This document shows positions 26,675 through 35,356 of a stretch of 64,000 nt of DNA, piece after piece (position 1 is the first letter of the stretch; each line of letters begins with the position of its first letter). The stretch is from Pedobacter soli (GTDB taxonomy: Bacteria; Bacteroidota; Bacteroidia; Sphingobacteriales; Sphingobacteriaceae). The DNA lies in the NCBI RefSeq assembly GCF_900101435.1, contig NZ_FMZH01000001.1:434001-498000 (forward strand). The letters are read 5' to 3'. The translations under genes and the position numbers were made by a program. The notes under the pieces are model-generated. The model did not search any database, was not told the DNA's origin, and saw only the letters and a program-made list of their open reading frames with translations.

Positions 26675-26704
26675 ATTCACCTCCGTCTGATGATGGAGGT
26701 GAAT
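26675..26704. terminator. Inverted repeat between convergent genes
   Basis: ATTCACCTCC and GGAGGTGAAT, perfect ten-base arms with a ten-base loop, between the DUF4142 stop (26669) and the response regulator stop (26707). Probably a bidirectional terminator, with weak T tracts. Confidence 0.65.
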
Positions 26705-26706
26705 CT

Positions 26707-27081
26707 TTATGCTTCCTTTCTTTTATCCTTTCTAATCAGGTCGGCTATGGCGGCTTGCATTTTTTGCTGATTGATTGGCTTAACCAAAAACTTATCACCA
26801 AATGCCCTAAAGGCATCCAGCGCATATTTTTGGTAAGCAGTTATAAAAACAATATGCCTAACCTGCTCACGTATTACCCGGGCGATATCAATTCCAGAAA
26901 TTTCCATCGCAATATCCAAAAATAGAAAGTCGATTTCACCATATTCGCGAATTGCCTTTACTCCTGCTACAGGATCGGTAAATGTTGCCAGCATGGTAAA
27001 TTCTTTCATGCGCGAAAGGTAAGCTTTCAAAATATCGATACTGATCTGATCATCATCAATAATAATAAAGGTGTATGGCAT
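26707..27081 (-). CDS. Single-domain response regulator, LytTR-type receiver
   Basis: The chosen ATG (27081) places MPYTFIIIDDD at the N-terminus as usual for receivers; upstream in-frame ATGs at 27099 and 27123 are possible. It is a 124-residue receiver with D9-D11, phosphoacceptor D56 (LFLDIAM), T81 (FITAY) and K101 (LVKPI). The IDxA/ITAYQKYALDAF pattern matches receivers normally joined to LytTR DNA-binding domains, but here the chain ends right after the receiver (KDKRKEA), so the output domain is missing or was lost. No kinase is adjacent. Confidence 0.87.
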   Translation of the reverse strand: MPYTFIIIDDDQISIDILKAYLSRMKEFTMLATFTDPVAGVKAIREYGEIDFLFLDIAMEISGIDIARVIREQVRHIVFITAYQKYALDAFRAFGDKFLVKPINQQKMQAAIADLIRKDKRKEA

Positions 27082-27267
27082 AGAGTGAGATGTTTGCATT
27101 AACTTTTTATTATCTCTATGCAAGCCTCAAGCCAAACCTTAACTGTAGCAAAACCACAATAATTTTTTTGACTCCAAAAGCAGGAAAAAACAGCTGTATG
27201 CTAAACGATCATACTGCAAAAACCACTTTTAAACCAGCAAAAAAACACATTAACAAACTGATCAGTA

Positions 27268-27930
27268 TCAATATTCAGGTGGGGTATGCTGAGCAATAAA
27301 TGTCTTGCGATTGATCAATTTCAAGTATGGGTAATTCCCGTTGAGTTGAGGCCTTTGTTTAAGCTCATACAGAAAATGGCCACCTAAATCGACAATAATC
27401 TTTGCGGTAGCACTATACCATACGCTATGGGGCTGTTTCCAGCAAAAAGAATAGAGGTTAGAAGTAAATTTTATGTGCTTCAACTCATTGTGGTAAAAAT
27501 TCAACGGTTTGGGCAAAAAATTCCCCATTTTAACCTCTGCCTTCCGCACCATCGAAAGGTGGTCGCTATGGCAAAACTCATAGTCCTTTAATTTAGGGTC
27601 ATCTACATCAGGAAGATGTTTTAGCACCCTAAAGCCTTTAAATTTCTTCCCGTTTAATACCCAAATCAGGTTTGGATAAAAGGCCTCGCGGCTGTTTAGT
27701 TCAGCAAGAGAAATTGGGGAATTTTGAAATTCGATGGTATACCCTGCCGGCGTAAAAATATCGGCACGATGCAGGTTGTTATTGGCTTTATCGAAAAAGG
27801 CAATTTCCCTGAAAGATGACGGAAAAGCCAGTTTCCAATCGCGGTGCCAGGCCGTTTCTTTTCTATAAAATTCATTTTTAAATGCAGAAACATCCTGAAC
27901 AGGTTCAGGAAGGGGAATATCTTTCTTCAT
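27268..27930 (-). CDS. CoiA-like nuclease-fold protein
   Basis: A 220-residue protein with the CoiA-family core: HRADIFTPAGYTIEFQNSPI, then ELNSREAFYPNLIWVLNGK. In CoiA the H-x-A-D / E-x-Q pair is the restriction-endonuclease-like catalytic site, and both parts are kept here. The front HRDWK segment also fits. Firmicute CoiA helps recombination during competence; in Bacteroidota stand-alone copies are common and unstudied. It has its own promoter motif and no competence genes nearby. Confidence 0.75.
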   Translation of the reverse strand: MKKDIPLPEPVQDVSAFKNEFYRKETAWHRDWKLAFPSSFREIAFFDKANNNLHRADIFTPAGYTIEFQNSPISLAELNSREAFYPNLIWVLNGKKFKGFRVLKHLPDVDDPKLKDYEFCHSDHLSMVRKAEVKMGNFLPKPLNFYHNELKHIKFTSNLYSFCWKQPHSVWYSATAKIIVDLGGHFLYELKQRPQLNGNYPYLKLINRKTFIAQHTPPEY

Positions 27931-27966
27931 CAGCTAATGCCTGCAAGTTGATTAAGCAGGAACACG

Positions 27967-27974
27967 CAAATTTA
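27967..27974 (-). promoter_or_regulatory. Candidate -7 promoter motif for the CoiA-like gene
   Basis: On the minus strand TAAATTTG matches TAnnTTTG and would leave a leader of about 32 bases before the ATG at 27930. Confidence 0.4.
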
Positions 27975-28112
27975 AACTAAAAATATTAGCACTTAAAATA
28001 TAATCAAAACTTCCTGGTGTTGATGTTGCAGCAAATGGAAATTATTTACATTGAGGCAGAGCCATATAACACTTAATGTAAAACTTGTTTTTAAGTACCA
28101 GCGGTATAATGG

Positions 28113-28120
28113 TAACTTTG
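28113..28120 (+). promoter_or_regulatory. TAnnTTTG motif just before a start codon
   Basis: TAACTTTG ends four bases before ATG 28124. It overlaps an upstream in-frame ATG (28109), which argues for 28124 as the real start if the motif is used. Confidence 0.35.
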
Positions 28121-28123
28121 TGC

Positions 28124-28342
28124 ATGACCCTGGAAGAATTAAAACAGTTAGAAGATTTTTTTGCCAATGCAGCACCTCAACAAGTTCCTATCTACCTTAA
28201 CGAGGCTACCATTATTACCAATTATAAACATTTTCTGGAAAGCCATTTTCTTCCGTTAAGGTTAAATCCTGATGCTAAAGTAAATGCCCCACTAATACAC
28301 AGACTAAAGCTTTTAAAATTGCTTATCGAATCGAATGCTTAA
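28124..28342 (+). CDS. Small DUF6965-like protein
   Basis: From ATG 28124 the protein has 72 residues. The open frame reaches back to a TTG at 28085, with another ATG at 28109, but the conserved-looking part begins MTLEELKQLEDFF. The pattern of an N-terminal acidic helix, a PIYLNEATIITNYKHFLESH middle and a RLKLLKLLIES end resembles the small DUF6965 family of Bacteroidota, of unknown function. No signal or membrane segment is present. It is a single gene in a cluster of small unlinked genes. Confidence 0.6.
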   Translation: MTLEELKQLEDFFANAAPQQVPIYLNEATIITNYKHFLESHFLPLRLNPDAKVNAPLIHRLKLLKLLIESNA

Positions 28343-28393
28343 TGTTGCCATTTCTAAATAAAACGATGTATTTTAGTATATAATAAATTCACA

Positions 28394-28771
28394 TTGAAAG
28401 CTTTTAATCTCTTATTCTGCTTCCTTTTTATTGTTTCTGCAGGCCTTCAGTACAATGATCCTGATCCTTATGTATGGATGCCGATTTATCTTTTTGGCGC
28501 TTGGTTATGCTGGATGTATTTCCGCGGAAAATATTACCAGAAAGCTTACTTAGGTGGAATTTTAGCCTACAGTATTTATGCGGTATATCTGTTTTTTGAT
28601 AAATATGGCGTACTCAACTGGTATAATGACCACGCCGCAGAAAATATAGCCATGAGTATGAAGGCCACCAAACCCTGGATAGAAGAAACCCGCGAATTTG
28701 GGGGCTTGCTCATCCTGATTGTTGTGCTTGCAATCGATTATTTTACAACCAGAAGCAAGCGTATTTCCTAA
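28394..28771 (+). CDS. TMEM220-family membrane protein
   Basis: A 125-residue protein starting at TTG 28394, with four predicted helices. The QYNDPDPYVWMPIYLFGA segment near residue 19 is the hallmark of the transmembrane 220 family (PF15071), found in bacteria and animals. The C-terminus has FGGLLILIVVLAIDYF. The function is unknown in every organism I know of. No ATG occurs before the first helix in frame, supporting the TTG. Confidence 0.78.
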   Translation: MKAFNLLFCFLFIVSAGLQYNDPDPYVWMPIYLFGAWLCWMYFRGKYYQKAYLGGILAYSIYAVYLFFDKYGVLNWYNDHAAENIAMSMKATKPWIEETREFGGLLILIVVLAIDYFTTRSKRIS

Positions 28772-28828
28772 AAGAATTATTAACTGCATAAAGTAAAATT
28801 TAAAATTATTCAGGGCAGATCTTAAAAC

Positions 28829-28842
28829 TTGACGAGCATCAG
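28829..28842. promoter_or_regulatory. FNR-box-like site upstream of pta
   Basis: TTGAC-N4-ATCAG matches eight of ten fixed bases of the FNR box (TTGAT-N4-ATCAA). It is centred about 73 bases upstream of the pta start codon. Such matches can arise by chance. Confidence 0.3.
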
Positions 28843-28908
28843 TTTTTAAAACAAATATTTCCAACTATATTGGGGCTAATTGGTTATACCTATACCCTGA
28901 TATCCCTT

Positions 28909-30996
28909 ATGACGAAAAACATTTTCATTGCCTCAGCCGAACCTTACACCGGAAAATCGGTAATTGCTTTCGGCATGATCAATATGCTTTTGGCAAAAAC
29001 CCAGAAAGTAGGTTATTTTAAACCCATTATCGCCCAGGACGACCCCAATGTTAGAGACGAACATGTAGAGGCCATGCTCGATTACTTTTCGTTGCCTGTT
29101 AACTACGAAGATGCTTTTGCTTTTACGCGGCAGGAAATGCTGCATCAATCAGAAGATAGCGGAACGATCATCAATACCATCATCAGTAAATACAAAAAGC
29201 TCGAAGACAATTATGATTTTACTGTAATTGAGGGTAGCGATTTTTTAGGTGAAGGCATGGCTTTTGAATTCGAATCAAATGCTTTGATGGCTAAAAATCT
29301 AGGCGCGCCAGTACTTATTGTTGTATCGGGCAAAAACAAAACCGCCAGTCAGCTTTTTAAAAGTGCCATTAACATTTACCGCAACTTTTTATTGAGGGAT
29401 GTACAGGTATTGGGCGTGGTGGCCAATATGGTCAACCCCGAAGAGGCAGAACGCATCAAACAGGCGCTAACCAACCAGCTACCTTCTGAATTGCTTATCG
29501 CGGTAATCCCCACTGAAACCGGATTACAGAGCCCAACTATGAAAGAAATTACGCTGGCATTGGGCGGCGAAATACTTTTCGGTACGGAACTGCTCGACAA
29601 TCAGGTTGATAATTTTGTAACCGGCGCCATGATGTTGCCCAACTTTTTAAGGCATGTTAAAGAAAATGTGCTTATTGTTACCCCTGGCGACCGCGGCGAT
29701 ATCATTATTGGCGCTTTACAAGCCAATTTATCGGCCAGTTACCCAAAAATTGCCGGTATTGTACTAACTGCAGGCAGCTTGCCCGATGAGCCTATTATTA
29801 AGTTGATAGAAGGTTTGCAAACCATTATCCCAATCGTTTCGGTACAAAAAGGAACTTTCGAAACTACCACCACTATTGGCGGTATCCATTCTAAAATTAC
29901 CATAGCCAACAAAAAGAAAATTGCACTGGCCATTGAGCTTTTTGAGAAATACGTAGATAGCAAAGCACTCGATAATAAAATTATTGCTTTCTCTTACCAG
30001 GGCATTACGCCGCACATGTTCCAATACCAGCTGGTGAAATGGGCCAAACGCGACAAAAAACACATTGTACTGCCTGAAGGAAACGACGAAAGGATTTTAA
30101 AAGCCGTAGAAAAACTAATTGCACAGGATATTGTAGACATTACGCTGTTAGGCGATCCGGTTGAAATCGGAAACAGCATTAAAAGGCTTGGTATCAATCT
30201 GGATATCAATATCTTAAAAATCTACAATCCCATCCATTCGGCTCAATACAATAATTACGTAGAAACGCTTCACGAGTTGCGTAAAGCCAAAAATGTAAAT
30301 CTCGAAATGGCCAGAGATATGATGACTGATGTCTCCTATTTCGGCACCATGATGGTTTACAAGGGCGATGCCGACGGGATGGTATCAGGTGCAATACACA
30401 CCACTCAGCACACCATCAGGCCTGCACTGCAGTTTGTTAAAACCAAACCGGGCGTATCGGTGGTTTCATCCATTTTCTTTATGTGCCTGCCCGAGCGCGT
30501 AGCCATATTTGGCGATTGCGCGGTTAATCCTAATCCTACGGCACAACAGCTTGCCGAAATTGCCATCTCATCAGCCGAGAGCAGTGCTAAATTTGGCATT
30601 GAGCCCCGTATTGCCATGCTTTCTTACTCGTCGGGTACATCAGGCGAAGGTGAAGATGTAGAACGTGTGAGAGAAGCTACTGCAATTGTAAGAGCCAGGT
30701 ACCCTGAATTAAAAATAGAAGGCCCTATCCAATATGATGCCGCAGTTGATCCTTTAGTAGGTCAGCAAAAACTACCGGGATCGGAAGTGGCCGGCCGGGC
30801 CAGTGTACTTATTTTCCCCGATTTAAATACCGGCAACAATACCTATAAGGCCGTGCAACGAGAAACCGGCGCTTTGGCTATTGGGCCAATGTTACAGGGT
30901 TTAAATAAGCCTATAAACGATTTAAGCCGTGGCTGCACGGTAGATGATATTTTTAACACTGTTGTAATTACAGCAATTCAATGCCAGGATCTTTAA
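28909..30996 (+). CDS. pta: Phosphate acetyltransferase, long form
   Basis: The ATG at 28909 gives MTKNIFIASAEPYTGKS; an upstream in-frame TTG at 28870 adds an unlikely 13 residues. The 695-residue protein has the long three-part Pta form: an N-terminal P-loop (dethiobiotin-synthetase-like) domain with AEPYTGKS, a DRTGG regulatory domain near 230-340, and the catalytic PTA_PTB domain with VLPEGNDERILKA, GMVSGAIHTTQHTIRP, YSSGTSGEGEDVERV and PDLNTGNNTYKAVQR. It interconverts acetyl-CoA and acetyl phosphate. It is followed by ackA after one base, so the two are translationally coupled. Confidence 0.97.
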   Translation: MTKNIFIASAEPYTGKSVIAFGMINMLLAKTQKVGYFKPIIAQDDPNVRDEHVEAMLDYFSLPVNYEDAFAFTRQEMLHQSEDSGTIINTIISKYKKLEDNYDFTVIEGSDFLGEGMAFEFESNALMAKNLGAPVLIVVSGKNKTASQLFKSAINIYRNFLLRDVQVLGVVANMVNPEEAERIKQALTNQLPSELLIAVIPTETGLQSPTMKEITLALGGEILFGTELLDNQVDNFVTGAMMLPNFLRHVKENVLIVTPGDRGDIIIGALQANLSASYPKIAGIVLTAGSLPDEPIIKLIEGLQTIIPIVSVQKGTFETTTTIGGIHSKITIANKKKIALAIELFEKYVDSKALDNKIIAFSYQGITPHMFQYQLVKWAKRDKKHIVLPEGNDERILKAVEKLIAQDIVDITLLGDPVEIGNSIKRLGINLDINILKIYNPIHSAQYNNYVETLHELRKAKNVNLEMARDMMTDVSYFGTMMVYKGDADGMVSGAIHTTQHTIRPALQFVKTKPGVSVVSSIFFMCLPERVAIFGDCAVNPNPTAQQLAEIAISSAESSAKFGIEPRIAMLSYSSGTSGEGEDVERVREATAIVRARYPELKIEGPIQYDAAVDPLVGQQKLPGSEVAGRASVLIFPDLNTGNNTYKAVQRETGALAIGPMLQGLNKPINDLSRGCTVDDIFNTVVITAIQCQDL

Positions 30997-30997
30997 T

Positions 30998-32200
30998 ATG
31001 AATATTTTAGTTATTAACTCAGGAAGCAGTTCTTTAAAATACCAGCTCTTTAAAATGCCTGAAAAAGCCCCGGTTTGCAGTGGCTTGGTAGAACGCATTG
31101 GCATTGAAGGCTCTTTTATCAAACATAACGTTTATACCCATGGCAATAAGCATAGCATCGAACTAGCTGCATTTATTGCCAGTCACGGAGAAGGCTTAAA
31201 ACAGGTACTGACTTTGCTTAGCGAAGGTGAATTTGCGGTAATTGCAAGTCCCGATGATATTGCAGCAGTTGGACACCGTGTGGTACATGGCGGCGAACAT
31301 TTTGCCGGACCAACTTTAATTACAGATGAAGTAAAACAACAGATTAAAAAACTCTTTTCGCTTGCTCCATTACATAACCCTGTAAATTACAAATGTATAG
31401 AAGTAGCTGAGAGAACCTTTACTAAAGCTAAACAGATAGCCGTTTTTGACACGGCCTTTCACCAAACTATACCTGAGCAGGCTTACCGCTATGCCATACC
31501 TGAGTGGTATTACAAAGAAGATAGCATCAGGGTATATGGTTTTCATGGCACCAGTCATAAATATGTAAGCGAACAGGCCATAAAATGGTTAAATAAAAAA
31601 GATAGCAAAATTATCAGTGTGCATTTAGGTAATGGCTGTAGCATTACCGCAATCAGCAATGGCAAATCGGTTGATACCAGCATGGGTTTTGGCCCGCTAA
31701 GTGGGTTAATGATGGGCACCCGATCGGGCGATATAGACCCATCGGTTATTTTCCACCTGATGGAGCATTCGGGTTATACACTAGAGCAGTTAAGTACTTT
31801 ATTGAACAAACAATCGGGGCTTTTGGGCGTAGGTGGCTCGAGTGACATGCGCGATATCAGAAAAATGGCCGATGAAGGTAATCATGCTGCTATTTTAGCC
31901 CTCCAGTTATACGCTTACCGCATTAAAAAATTTATAGGTGCCTACGCTGCCGTTCTGAACGGTATAGATGCCGTGGTATTTACGGCCGGTGTAGGAGAAA
32001 ACGATAGTCAGATGCGTGAAGCAGTTTGCTCCGGCCTTGAGTATTTAGGCATTACACTCAATGCAGCAGCAAACAAGGCTTATGCAGGCGAATTAAAGGA
32101 AATTAGCAATGCAGATTCAAAAGTAAAAATATTGGTAATCCCTACCAACGAAGAGTATGAAATTGCGCACCAGTGTTTCGATTTGTTAACTGTTGCGTAG
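30998..32200 (+). CDS. ackA: Acetate kinase
   Basis: A 400-residue protein with the ASKHA-fold motifs of acetate kinase: NSGSSSLKYQLF at the N-terminus, GHRVVHGGEHF, FDTAFHQTIP, GFHGTSHKYV, SVHLGNGCSI, MGFGPLSGLMMGTRSGDIDP and VFTAGVGEND. It makes acetate and ATP from acetyl phosphate, completing overflow or fermentative acetate formation with Pta, or the reverse for acetate uptake. The start is one base after the pta stop. A long perfect inverted repeat follows. Confidence 0.98.
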   Translation: MNILVINSGSSSLKYQLFKMPEKAPVCSGLVERIGIEGSFIKHNVYTHGNKHSIELAAFIASHGEGLKQVLTLLSEGEFAVIASPDDIAAVGHRVVHGGEHFAGPTLITDEVKQQIKKLFSLAPLHNPVNYKCIEVAERTFTKAKQIAVFDTAFHQTIPEQAYRYAIPEWYYKEDSIRVYGFHGTSHKYVSEQAIKWLNKKDSKIISVHLGNGCSITAISNGKSVDTSMGFGPLSGLMMGTRSGDIDPSVIFHLMEHSGYTLEQLSTLLNKQSGLLGVGGSSDMRDIRKMADEGNHAAILALQLYAYRIKKFIGAYAAVLNGIDAVVFTAGVGENDSQMREAVCSGLEYLGITLNAAANKAYAGELKEISNADSKVKILVIPTNEEYEIAHQCFDLLTVA

Positions 32201-32208
32201 TTTTAAGC

Positions 32209-32271
32209 AATGACTGATTTTTGAATAATGGAATATCCTATAGTCCGATTTTCATTCAAAAATCAGTCATT
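32209..32271. terminator. Perfect 18-bp inverted repeat between convergent genes
   Basis: AATGACTGATTTTTGAAT (32209-32226) and its exact complement (32254-32271) around a 27-base loop. It lies between ackA and the VOC gene and is a likely bidirectional terminator or extragenic palindrome. Confidence 0.65.
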
Positions 32272-32281
32272 CAGGTATACC

Positions 32282-32689
32282 TTAGTCTGTGGTTTCCAGA
32301 ATCGATAGAATATTACCTGCAGGATCTCTGAACCAGGCGATATTTGGCCCACCATTATCGCGGGAAATCCCTTTTTCGTCTGTTTTGATGTGTTCAGTGT
32401 GATAAAGCTCAAATTTCACCCCTTTAGCAATCAGTTCATCGGCCGTGTCATCAATATTATCGACAGGAAAGTTTAAAACTGTAAACGTTGCCGGAATATG
32501 ATTAGGTTTGGGATATATAAGCACGTTATTTGAGCCTGAAATCTGTAACTCGATCACTCCCATCGGACTGTCTTTTACTTCGATACCGAGTGTGCCCTGG
32601 TAAAAATCTTTAGCTTCCTGTATATCATTTACAGAAAACGAGCTGAATACTTCTCTATTTTTTAACATAACTGTATTATTTAAGTTCAA
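32282..32689 (-). CDS. Glyoxalase/bleomycin-resistance (VOC) superfamily protein
   Basis: The 135-residue protein has the paired beta-alpha-beta-beta-beta modules of the VOC fold: [24 protein letters not shown] at the start, and a C-terminal half with [18 protein letters not shown]. The first candidate metal ligand position is not a clear His, so it may not be a true glyoxalase I; it resembles the uncharacterised VOC proteins of Bacteroidota. M1 or M8 may be the start. It is followed on the other side by a DinB protein on the same strand, 27 bases away. Confidence 0.88.
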   Translation of the reverse strand: MNLNNTVMLKNREVFSSFSVNDIQEAKDFYQGTLGIEVKDSPMGVIELQISGSNNVLIYPKPNHIPATFTVLNFPVDNIDDTADELIAKGVKFELYHTEHIKTDEKGISRDNGGPNIAWFRDPAGNILSILETTD

Positions 32690-32716
32690 ACATTAACGAG
32701 CGCTTCTTTTGTTCAA

Positions 32717-33193
32717 TTAACTTTTCCAGGCACCTAGTAAACGGCGTATCACTACAATTTCGGCAATATGATAAGCGTTGTGATCGGCAATTTGTAAGGC
32801 CTCCCGCAAAATGCTCTGCCCATCGCCATGCTCAATCTCCGCATATAAATCGGCAGACTCTAAAAGCTGAATAAAAGCTTCTTTATCGCTTTCAATCTGC
32901 GCTAAAGCAGCAATCCAGGTTTGTTCATCTTGAGGGGCAAGTGCTTTTGGCCAGTATTCGTCGGGCCATTTTGGCGATTGATGTGTAGCGTCACGACTAA
33001 ATTCCAGCATATCCCATTGGGCAATTCTAATGTGATCGACCAATTGCCAAATGCTATAAGGCAAACCAGCGGGTTTTTCGCCCAGGAGTTTAAAAGGTAA
33101 ATCTGCAACAGCGGCTTTAAGGCCTACATGTGCAGAACCGCCATTCAGTAGTTTTTTAAGTTCAGCGACTAAAACCGATGTATTATTTTCCAT
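32717..33193 (-). CDS. DinB-family protein
   Basis: A 158-residue four-helix-bundle protein of the DinB/YfiT type: SIWQLVDHIRIAQWDMLEFSRD and DHNAYHIAEIVVIRRLLG. The histidines in these two segments are in the usual positions for the metal-binding triad of DinB-like thiol-dependent enzymes. The substrate is not known; some family members use bacillithiol or mycothiol as cofactor, which is of interest beside a thiol locus, but that is only a context hint. It is probably cotranscribed with the VOC gene downstream. Confidence 0.85.
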   Translation of the reverse strand: MENNTSVLVAELKKLLNGGSAHVGLKAAVADLPFKLLGEKPAGLPYSIWQLVDHIRIAQWDMLEFSRDATHQSPKWPDEYWPKALAPQDEQTWIAALAQIESDKEAFIQLLESADLYAEIEHGDGQSILREALQIADHNAYHIAEIVVIRRLLGAWKS

Positions 33194-33295
33194 ATCTATG
33201 AATTAAAGCCCAAAGGTTTAACAAGTAAAATTCTCATAGGTTTGTATAATCTTCATTTTCGGGAGACATTTTATCTCTTTCCCCGCTAATTCTGT

Positions 33296-33303
33296 TATTT
33301 TTG
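33296..33303 (+). promoter_or_regulatory. TAnnTTTG motif just before the class-V PLP gene
   Basis: TATTTTTG ends four bases before ATG 33307. If it is the -7 element the transcript would begin at or next to the start codon. Confidence 0.35.
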
Positions 33304-33306
33304 GGT

Positions 33307-34377
33307 ATGAAGCTATCTTTTCCGATCCTCGAAACCTGTACTTACTTAAACACCGCCAATTCCGGTTTACTCTCAACTGAGCTTGCTGCCTGGAGAAAGG
33401 CACACGATGAAGCTTTTATTGCCGGTGGCAGCATTTTCAGGATGGAAAACGCACAGGTAATTGACCAACTTAGAAATAAGCTGGCTAGCTGTTTTGGTGC
33501 GAAAGCTGCAAATACTTATTTAGTGTCTAATTTTTCGGTGGGTTTTAATGCACTTTTAAACGGACTGGATAAAAGTCACCGTTTTTTGTTGCTTGAGGAG
33601 GAATATCCTTCAGTTAGTTACCCCGTAATCAGCATGGGTTTCGAATATCAAATTGTTAAAGTTGATGCCGACCTTGCTGACCACCTGATTCAGGCCATTG
33701 AAAAATTCAAGCCTACTGTACTGGCTTTTAGCATGGTGCAATACATCAGTGGTTTTCGGATGGATGAAGCATGGATACAACAATTAAAAAGCCGCTATCC
33801 GCAGCTGCTAATTATTGGCGATGGCACTCAATTTACCGGAACTACTGTCTTTGATTTTGAAAAATCGGGATTGGATGCTTTGCTTGGCAGTGGTTATAAA
33901 TGGCTTTTGGGCGGTTATGGAAATGGTTATGCCTTTTTTTCTGATGCGTTAAAAGAGCATCTTTATCAAAAAAATAAACTTGCTGATTTACCTACTGCGC
34001 CTTTTTTACAAGGTAGAGATCACCTTTCGTTATATTTTGAACCGGGCCATTTAGATACTTTAAATTTCGGTACATTATATCAAAGCCTGATTCAGCTGGA
34101 AGCTTTGGGTTTTGATACCATTGAGCAAAAAGTACAGGCATTATCAAACAAGGCCAGATTAGCGCTGCACCGCCGTAACCTGGTTGCCGATTGGTTAATG
34201 GATCGGAAATACCAGTCGACAATTATCAGCATGCCCCTTGGCGAAAAAAAAGTTGCACAGTTACAGGCCGCTAAAATTATTTGCTCACCCCGCGGAGCAG
34301 GAACCCGGATTTCGTTTCATTTTTACAATACCGAAGCCGAATTAGACCTGCTGCTGGCCATTTTAGACCAGCCTTAG
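33307..34377 (+). CDS. Class-V aminotransferase-fold PLP enzyme, possible EgtE-like C-S lyase
   Basis: From ATG 33307 the protein has 356 residues. The class-V fold shows YLNTANSGLLS at the N-terminus, the cofactor aspartate in IIGDGTQFTG (about D172) and the Schiff-base lysine K198 in GSGYKWLLGGYG, similar to kynureninase, isopenicillin-epimerase and cysteine-desulfurase relatives. It converges on egtD with a four-base overlap of stop regions. Ergothioneine synthesis needs a PLP beta-lyase (EgtE) to cleave the sulfoxide made by EgtB, and none is in the operon, so this enzyme is a candidate. The assignment is by context only. Confidence 0.72.
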   Translation: MKLSFPILETCTYLNTANSGLLSTELAAWRKAHDEAFIAGGSIFRMENAQVIDQLRNKLASCFGAKAANTYLVSNFSVGFNALLNGLDKSHRFLLLEEEYPSVSYPVISMGFEYQIVKVDADLADHLIQAIEKFKPTVLAFSMVQYISGFRMDEAWIQQLKSRYPQLLIIGDGTQFTGTTVFDFEKSGLDALLGSGYKWLLGGYGNGYAFFSDALKEHLYQKNKLADLPTAPFLQGRDHLSLYFEPGHLDTLNFGTLYQSLIQLEALGFDTIEQKVQALSNKARLALHRRNLVADWLMDRKYQSTIISMPLGEKKVAQLQAAKIICSPRGAGTRISFHFYNTEAELDLLLAILDQP

Positions 34378-35348
34378 GCTACTTTAAAGATTGCATCAAC
34401 AAAATACCGGTGCTGATCGAAAAAACGCTGATGTAGCTCGAATCCAGAAAATTTGGCCAACCTGTCGATATCGCTTAGTGCATACTTTTGCGAGATCTCC
34501 ATCATGATGTACTCATTTTCGGCAAATGGAATAGCCGTTTGCCCAATTGTTACCAGCTGTTTTGTTAAACTGATGAGGTAGCTTTTACAGGAGCCGGTTT
34601 CCGGATCGTAACTGGCGTAATGCTCAAAACAACGGGCATCGAAATTGGCATCCAGCTCGCTGTTAATCCGTCGTAGAAGGTTTAGGTTAAATGCGCTTGT
34701 TATTCCTGCTTTATCATTATAGGCAGCTAAAATCTGTTTTGGATTTTTTTTCAGATCAAAGCCGATGATAAGTAAATCTCCGGGCGCCAGCAAACTTTTC
34801 AACGTTTTACAAAACTGTTCGGCATCGGCAATGGTCATGTTACCGATATTTGCGCCCATAAACAGCACTACCTTTCTGCGACCGGAAAGTTCAGTAGCCT
34901 GTTTCAGCATATCAAAATAATCGCCGTTTAAGCCTTTTACATCCAATCCAGGTAATTGAAGAGGCAAATTTTGTTGCAAATCGGCAATTACATGTTCAGA
35001 AATATCAACCGGACAGTAGCTAAATGTAGCCTTGGTATTTAATAACGATCTTAACAGGTGAATAGATTTTGTTGCATCGCCGGCACCGAGTTCTATTAAA
35101 TCAAAAGGAGAACCTTCAGCCAATATTGCCTGTGCTATATCAGCAGACTGATGTTGCATAATTTCCATTTCAGCCGCCGTTAAATAATACTCCTCCATTT
35201 GCATAATCTGCTGAAAAATTCGGTCGCCGATGGCATCATAAAAGTACTTGGAATCTAACCTTTTCTGATTAGCCTGCAAGCCATTTAGGGTATCGTGCAG
35301 GAACTGTAATTTACTGTCTGTTGCGTTTTCGATAGTAGCTGTGCTCAT
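34374..35348 (-). CDS. egtD: L-histidine N-alpha-methyltransferase
   Basis: The 324-residue protein matches EgtD in length and motifs: YFYDAIGDRIFQQIMQMEEYY, the SAM-binding ELGAGD (residues 86-91), FMGANIGNM and a C-terminal EISQKY...FSGFELHQRFFD segment. EgtD methylates histidine three times with SAM to give hercynine, the first step of ergothioneine synthesis. It is the last gene of a five-gene operon and follows egtB by eight bases. It overlaps by four bases with the end of the convergent PLP gene. Confidence 0.94.
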   Translation of the reverse strand: MSTATIENATDSKLQFLHDTLNGLQANQKRLDSKYFYDAIGDRIFQQIMQMEEYYLTAAEMEIMQHQSADIAQAILAEGSPFDLIELGAGDATKSIHLLRSLLNTKATFSYCPVDISEHVIADLQQNLPLQLPGLDVKGLNGDYFDMLKQATELSGRRKVVLFMGANIGNMTIADAEQFCKTLKSLLAPGDLLIIGFDLKKNPKQILAAYNDKAGITSAFNLNLLRRINSELDANFDARCFEHYASYDPETGSCKSYLISLTKQLVTIGQTAIPFAENEYIMMEISQKYALSDIDRLAKFSGFELHQRFFDQHRYFVDAIFKVA

Positions 35349-35356
35349 ATATATTT

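Noticed and set aside
27090..27299. 69-residue plus-strand open frame
   Set aside because: It overlaps the ends of two better-supported minus-strand genes and has no recognisable features.
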